A DNA stretch of 21,435 nucleotides, from positions 1 to 21,435 of the forward strand of contig NZ_JBKEAE010000181.1 of assembly GCF_047971885.1 (NCBI RefSeq), given 5' to 3'. Of this stretch, positions 15,324-21,435 are shown piece after piece. Both the position numbers and the translations under genes were made by a program. This stretch comes from Tropicimonas sp047971885. GTDB lineage: Bacteria > Pseudomonadota > Alphaproteobacteria > Rhodobacterales > Rhodobacteraceae. The notes below the pieces were generated by a model that worked only from the letters and a program-made list of their open reading frames with translations, had not been told where the DNA came from and searched no databases. How positions within the stretch are numbered: the stretch's first letter is position 1; each line of letters begins with the position of its first letter.

Positions 15324-16790
15324 ATGCAGCCCGGAATCTGGTTCAGTCTTGCCGCCTATTTTTTGCTGATGCTTGCTATCGGCGTCTATGCATGGATGAA
15401 ATCCACATCGAGTTCCGAAGAATACATGCTCGGCGGGCGCAACCTGCCGCCTGCGGTCGCGGCGCTTTCGGCCGGCGCTTCGGACATGAGCGGCTGGCTG
15501 CTTCTGGGCCTGCCCGGCGCGCTTTTCGTTTCGGGGCTGGCGCAATCCTGGATCGGCATCGGGCTGTTCGTCGGCGCGTGGATTAACTGGATCGTCGTCG
15601 CGCCGCGCCTGCGCCAGCAGACCGAGCAATACGACAACAGCCTGACAATACCCGGTTTTCTCGGCAACCGCTTTCCCAGCACGGCGCGGCTGCTGCGGAT
15701 CGTCTCGGCGGTTGTCATCGTGGTGTTCTTCGCCGTCTATACCGCCTCGGGCCTGGTCGGTGGCGGCAAGCTTTTCGCCAGCGCCTTCGGCAGCAACTAC
15801 ATGGTAGGCGTGATGCTGACGCTGGGGATCGTGCTGATCTATACGGTGATGGGCGGCTTCCTGGCCGTCAGCCTGACCGATTTCGTCCAGGGCATCATCA
15901 TGATGCTGGCGCTGATCATCATGCCCATCGTCGTTCTGACCACAGACGGCGGCAACGGCGTTGGGCAGGCGGCCGAGCGGCTGACGGCGATCGACCCCAA
16001 CTTTCTGTCGCTGTTTACCGGTGTGACCTTTCTGGGCTGGCTTTCGACCGTGGCCTGGGGGCTGGGTTATTTCGGCCAGCCCCATATCATCGTGCGTTTC
16101 ATGGCGGTGCGCAGCGTCGCCGATGTGCCGAAGGCGCGCAATATCGGCATGAGCTGGATGGCGGTATCGCTGATCGGCGCCATCGCCGTGGGTATTTTCG
16201 GCCGCGCCTATGCCGAGCGCATGGGGCTGGAGGTGGCCGACCCCGAGACAATCTTCATCATTCTGGCCAATCTGCTGTTCCACCCGCTTGTTACCGGTTT
16301 CCTCTATGCCGCGCTGCTGGCGGCGATCATGTCGACGGTGTCGAGCCAGCTTCTGGTCGCCTCCTCCTCGCTGACCGAGGATATCTACCGCGCCGCGTTC
16401 AAGCGGCATGCGAGCGAACGCGAACTGGTCAATATCGGCCGGCTGGCGGTGCTAGCGGTGGGGATCGTGGCGATGACGATCGCCAACAACCCGGATTCGC
16501 AGGTGCTCGGGCTGGTCGCCAACGCATGGGCCGGGTTCGGCGCCGCCTTCGGTCCGCTGATCATCCTGTCGCTGACCTGGAAACGGATGACCGGGGCCGG
16601 GGCCGTCGCCGGTCTGGTTACCGGTGCCGTGGTGGTGATTGCATGGATCGCGCTGGGGCTGAGTTCATCTTTCATGGGTCAGGGGCTGTATGAAATCGTA
16701 CCCGGTTTTGTCGCCGCCTGGATCGCGATCGTCGCGGTCAGCCTCGCCACCCCCGACCGGGGCGAATACCGCACGTTCAAGACCGCCTGA
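15324..16790 (+). CDS. putP: Sodium/proline symporter (SSS family)
   Basis: 488 residues with about 13 hydrophobic segments, as in E. coli PutP (502). The N-terminal ARNLP-like 'LGGRNLPPAVAALSAGASDMSGWLLLG' region holds Ala52, Asp54, Met55 and Ser56, which align with E. coli Ala53, Asp55, Met56 and Ser57 of the Na+ site. IMSTVSSQLLV (around 335-345) carries the second Ser/Thr Na+ ligands. It imports L-proline with Na+ across the inner membrane for nutrition or osmoprotection. No putA or proline regulator is in view. AAGGAG supports the start seven bases downstream. It lies between rpsO and pnp, an unusual place. Other SSS solutes are possible, but PutP-like motifs are the best fit. Confidence 0.9.
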   Translation: MQPGIWFSLAAYFLLMLAIGVYAWMKSTSSSEEYMLGGRNLPPAVAALSAGASDMSGWLLLGLPGALFVSGLAQSWIGIGLFVGAWINWIVVAPRLRQQTEQYDNSLTIPGFLGNRFPSTARLLRIVSAVVIVVFFAVYTASGLVGGGKLFASAFGSNYMVGVMLTLGIVLIYTVMGGFLAVSLTDFVQGIIMMLALIIMPIVVLTTDGGNGVGQAAERLTAIDPNFLSLFTGVTFLGWLSTVAWGLGYFGQPHIIVRFMAVRSVADVPKARNIGMSWMAVSLIGAIAVGIFGRAYAERMGLEVADPETIFIILANLLFHPLVTGFLYAALLAAIMSTVSSQLLVASSSLTEDIYRAAFKRHASERELVNIGRLAVLAVGIVAMTIANNPDSQVLGLVANAWAGFGAAFGPLIILSLTWKRMTGAGAVAGLVTGAVVVIAWIALGLSSSFMGQGLYEIVPGFVAAWIAIVAVSLATPDRGEYRTFKTA

Positions 16791-16809
16791 CCCGGTTTGA
16801 GCCCGTTGC

Positions 16810-16842
16810 GGCGCCCGCCCGGCCGGCAGCCGGGCGGGCGCC
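16810..16842 (+). terminator. Strong GC hairpin after putP
   Basis: GGCGCCCGCCCGG (16810-16822) pairs with CCGGGCGGGCGCC (16830-16842): a perfect 13-base stem with a 7-base loop, 20 bases after the putP stop. Only TT follows, so it may stop polymerase inefficiently or protect the 3' end. Confidence 0.55.
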
Positions 16843-16907
16843 TTGAAGCAGACATTCCGCGCAGTGCCGGCGATGCCGGCACCGCGCATTTTGGCGGGCA
16901 CGCCCAC

Positions 16908-16947
16908 TTTCCAACCCCCTTGAATTCCTGTACACGCGCCCAATCTG
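16908..16947 (+). promoter_or_regulatory. Candidate pnp promoter region
   Basis: TTTCCA (16908-16913), 17 bases, TACACG (16931-16936), mirroring the rpsO arrangement and followed by the shared CGCGCCC-ATCTG tail. An alternative -35 is TTGAAT (16920-16925) with CAATCT (16941-16946), spacing only 15. Either would give a long leader of over 110 bases. Confidence 0.35.
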
Positions 16948-16996
16948 AGACGTGGTGCGAGAGATCCCGGCACCGTGACGAAGGATATCAGGGATC

Positions 16997-17054
16997 GGCG
17001 GCAATGGGGCCGCCATTCAATCGGGAGACCCGGGATGCGCCCGGGAGCGCTCCC
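16997..17054 (+). promoter_or_regulatory. Structured pnp leader (tandem hairpins)
   Basis: GGCGGC/GCCGCC (16997-17002 / 17009-17014) forms one hairpin and CCCGGG/CCCGGG (17029-17034 / 17040-17045) a second. A 12-base palindrome GGGAGCGCTCCC (17043-17054) overlaps the latter, giving alternative folds just before the SD AGGA (17059-17062). In E. coli the pnp leader hairpin is the site of RNase III cleavage and PNPase autoregulation; a similar role is plausible here. Confidence 0.5.
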
Positions 17055-17070
17055 CTACAGGATACGCTAG

Positions 17071-19209
<2,139 letters not shown>

Positions 19210-19278
19210 CGCGCTTCGGCGCCACGTCGAAGCCCAGCGCGCCCGAACGTTCCGGGCCTGCGTGGTCTTTCGGAATCG

Positions 19279-19305
19279 AAGGCCCCGGCACCCGCCGGGG
19301 CCTTT
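19279..19305 (+). terminator. Rho-independent terminator of pnp
   Basis: AAGGCCCCGGC (19279-19289) pairs with GCCGGGGCCTT (19294-19304) around a 4-base loop. T303-305 and a further TTT slightly downstream form a short tail. It lies 70 bases after the final TGA of pnp. Confidence 0.85.
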
Positions 19306-19397
19306 GCGTTTGCGCCTCCGGGGTCCCGGCAGGTACGGTCCGGTTCCCACCGCCGGCGCGGACCGGGGCCGATATTGCATTCGCAGCAGCGGAACGT

Positions 19398-19425
19398 TTG
19401 ATGGTCGGGCGGTTTCTGCTAGGCT
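19398..19425 (+). promoter_or_regulatory. Candidate promoter of glcB
   Basis: TTGATG (19398-19403), 16 bases, then TAGGCT (19420-19425), 41 bases before the GTG start. Four of six positions match at each box. Confidence 0.45.
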
Positions 19426-19466
19426 TTCCCCGGGATCGCTAACAGGTATCGGGGCGGAGGGGAGCC

Positions 19467-21435
19467 GTGGACATCTATCTTGAGCGCAGCGGACTGAAGA
19501 TCGAAGAGACCCTTGCGCGGTTCGTCGAGGACGAGGCGCTGCCGGGCACCGATGTGGCCGCCGGCGATTTCTGGTCGGGGCTGGCGGCGCTTGTCGATGC
19601 TTTTGCCGCGCGCAACGCCGAGCTTCTGGACATTCGCGCCCATCTGCACCAGCAGATCGACGCCTGGCATCTGGGGCATCGGGGCGACGGATTCGACGCG
19701 GCCGAGTATCGGGCATTTCTGGAAAAGATCGGCTATATCGTGCCGAAGCCCGCCTCCTTCACATTGCAGACCGAAAACCTCGACCCCGAGTTCACCTCGG
19801 TCGCCGGTCCGCAGCTTGTCGTGCCGGTCACCAACGCACGCTATGCACTGAACGCGGCCAATGCCCGCTGGGGCAGCCTGTATGACGCACTGTATGGAAC
19901 CGACGCGCTGGGAAACCCGCCCGCGCCCGGCGATTACGATCCGGTGCGCGGGCAGGAGGTGATCGCCTGGGCGAAGGCGCATCTCGACCGGGCAGTGCCG
20001 CTCGCTGCCGGGCGCTGGTCGGATGTCGGCGGTTTCACCTTCGACGGCGGCAATCTCGGGCTCGTGCTGGGCGAAGGGTTCACCGCGCTTGCCGACCCCG
20101 CGGCCTTTGCCGGCGTGGTCACCAGCCAGGACGACGGAACGCTTCGCGAGGTGCTGCTGAAGGTCAACGGGCTCCATATCCGCGTGGTGCGCGATCCGTC
20201 CTCCGCCGTCGGCGCCACCGATCCGGCCGGGATATCCGATGTGATACTGGAAGCGGCCATTTCCACCATCATGGATCTGGAAGATTCGGTTGCCTGCGTC
20301 GACGGGCCGGACAAGGCGCATGCCTATGGCAACTGGCTGGGGCTGATGAAGGGCGACCTGAGCGAGGAGGTCACCAAGGGTGGACGGACCTTTACCCGCA
20401 GGCTGAATCCGGACATCGCCTGTATCGACCCCGCCGGGACACCGCAGGCGCTCAGGGGGCGGTCGCTGATGCTGATACGCAATGTCGGCCACCTGATGAC
20501 GACGCCGGCGGTGCTGGACGCCACGGGCCGCGAGATACCCGAAGGGCTGCTCGATGCGCTGGTCACCGTGATGATCGCGATACACGATCTCAGGCGCCCG
20601 GACGGACCGGTGAATTCCCCCGCCGGCTCGGTCTATGTGGTCAAACCCAAGATGCATGGACCCGACGAGGTTGCCTTTGCCGACCGGGTCTTTGCCCGGG
20701 TCGAGGACATCCTCGGCCTGCCGCGTCACACGGTCAAGATCGGCATCATGGACGAAGAGCGGCGCACCTCGGTCAATCTTGCCGCCTGTATCGGTGCGGC
20801 AAGGCACCGGATCTGCTTCATCAACACCGGTTTTCTCGACCGGACGGGCGACGAGATTTCCACCTCGATGGAGGCCGGACCGGTTGTGCCGAAGTCGGAA
20901 ATGAAGACGGCGGCGTGGCTGATGGCCTACGAGGCGCTGAACGTGCGGGCAGGGCTCGACTGCGGGCTCAAGGGCCGGGCACAGATCGGCAAGGGAATGT
21001 GGGCCATGCCCGACCGGATGGCCGACATGCTGGCGCAGAAGATCGGCCACCCGCAGGCCGGCGCCACCTGTGCCTGGGTACCCAGCCCGACCGCCGCCAC
21101 GCTGCACGCCACGCATTACCATATGGTCGATGTGTTCGAGCGGCTCGACCGGATCGCCGGCGAGGCGATCGGAACATCTCTCGACGATTTGCTGGCGATC
21201 CCGCTGATCCGTGACGCGCTGTCCGGCGAGTCCATCGCCGCCGAGGTCGAGAATTGCTGTCAGGGGATCCTCGGCTATGTCGTACGCTGGGTGAATCATG
21301 GCGTCGGCTGCTCCAAGGTGCCCGATATCAACGATGTCGGCCTGATGGAGGATCGCGCCACCTGCCGGATATCCTCGCAGATGCTGATCAACTGGATTCA
21401 CCACGGAATCGTCAGCGAGACCGGGGTGATGAAGG
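19467..21435 (+). CDS. glcB: Malate synthase G (cut by right window edge)
   Basis: 656 codons are visible from a GTG start at 19467, supported by GGAGGGGAG ending three bases before it; no upstream ATG fits. Full malate synthase G is about 720-730 residues, so roughly the last 70 are missing. Early sequence LERSGLKIEETLARFVEDEA and LPGTDV match the family. Later come IMDLEDSVACVD, LMLIRNVGHLMTTPAV, the active-site MEAGPVVPKSEMK, GKGMWAMPDRMADM, and GCSKVPDINDVGLMEDRATCR, in which Asp629 aligns with the E. coli catalytic base Asp631. It condenses glyoxylate and acetyl-CoA to malate in the cytosol and is needed for growth on acetate (glyoxylate shunt) or glycolate. No aceA or glc genes are in view. 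A promoter and the pnp terminator suggest a separate unit. Confidence 0.97.
   Translation, partial: MDIYLERSGLKIEETLARFVEDEALPGTDVAAGDFWSGLAALVDAFAARNAELLDIRAHLHQQIDAWHLGHRGDGFDAAEYRAFLEKIGYIVPKPASFTLQTENLDPEFTSVAGPQLVVPVTNARYALNAANARWGSLYDALYGTDALGNPPAPGDYDPVRGQEVIAWAKAHLDRAVPLAAGRWSDVGGFTFDGGNLGLVLGEGFTALADPAAFAGVVTSQDDGTLREVLLKVNGLHIRVVRDPSSAVGATDPAGISDVILEAAISTIMDLEDSVACVDGPDKAHAYGNWLGLMKGDLSEEVTKGGRTFTRRLNPDIACIDPAGTPQALRGRSLMLIRNVGHLMTTPAVLDATGREIPEGLLDALVTVMIAIHDLRRPDGPVNSPAGSVYVVKPKMHGPDEVAFADRVFARVEDILGLPRHTVKIGIMDEERRTSVNLAACIGAARHRICFINTGFLDRTGDEISTSMEAGPVVPKSEMKTAAWLMAYEALNVRAGLDCGLKGRAQIGKGMWAMPDRMADMLAQKIGHPQAGATCAWVPSPTAATLHATHYHMVDVFERLDRIAGEAIGTSLDDLLAIPLIRDALSGESIAAEVENCCQGILGYVVRWVNHGVGCSKVPDINDVGLMEDRATCRISSQMLINWIHHGIVSETGVMK

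Noticed and set aside
15267..16409. Open frame of 380 codons on the minus strand across putP
   Set aside because: Its Gln/His/Asp-rich product is the reverse complement of hydrophobic membrane codons, typical of a shadow.
19419..21404. Open frame of 661 codons on the minus strand across glcB
   Set aside because: It is the antisense shadow of malate synthase G, whose motifs are clear on the plus strand; no domain is recognisable in the shadow.

Overview
The window is high-GC, densely coded chromosomal DNA from an alphaproteobacterium, most likely a member of the Rhodobacterales or a close relative. The grounds are a COQ9-family protein (known from alphaproteobacteria and mitochondria), an isomerase-type NagB-II rather than classical NagB, and the character of the housekeeping genes. 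There is no tRNA, rRNA, CRISPR array, transposase or integrase that I can see, and no gap without a gene exceeds 300 bases. The largest are 16791-17070, 19210-19466, 15114-15323, 1177-1353 and 10683-10857.

Layout. Positions 1-2110 hold housekeeping and stress genes: the start of a COQ9-family gene (minus, cut by the left edge), rpsU (plus), mscL (minus) and a Nu-type glutathione transferase (plus). pheT (minus, 2110-4518) stands without pheS. Positions 4604-14679 form one ten-gene divergent amino-sugar cluster. Its minus arm reads murQ-like etherase, sugar-binding protein, two ABC permeases, Gfo/Idh/MocA oxidoreductase, ABC ATPase. Its plus arm reads BadF-type sugar kinase, GntR/HutC regulator, NagB-II-like SIS deaminase, NagA. 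Many of the junctions are 4-base ATGA overlaps. The arms share an AT-rich 175-base control region (10683-10857) carrying a striking set of phased repeats. Positions 14844-19209 hold rpsO, a PutP-type Na+/solute symporter and pnp. Positions 19467 to the right edge hold most of glcB (malate synthase G).

How the cluster should work (inference from families): an ABC importer brings N-acetylated amino sugars, probably GlcNAc and/or MurNAc, into the cell without a PTS. The kinase makes the 6-phosphate, the MurQ-like enzyme removes the lactyl ether of MurNAc-6-P, NagA deacetylates GlcNAc-6-P, and NagB-II deaminates and isomerises GlcN-6-P to fructose-6-P. The GntR regulator would sense an amino-sugar phosphate and control both arms. 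The oxidoreductase has no place in the textbook route and is the most open biochemical question here.

The main oddity is pnp. An in-frame TAG (18919-18921) separates the RNase PH/KH part from an otherwise intact S1 domain that continues in the same frame to TGA at 19209. This is a recent nonsense mutation, a readthrough or reinitiation case, or a sequencing error. Other points worth checking are the paired 11-base-phased operator-like repeats, the divergent MurQ, a hairpin between the binding-protein and permease genes, and the separation of rpsO from pnp by putP.
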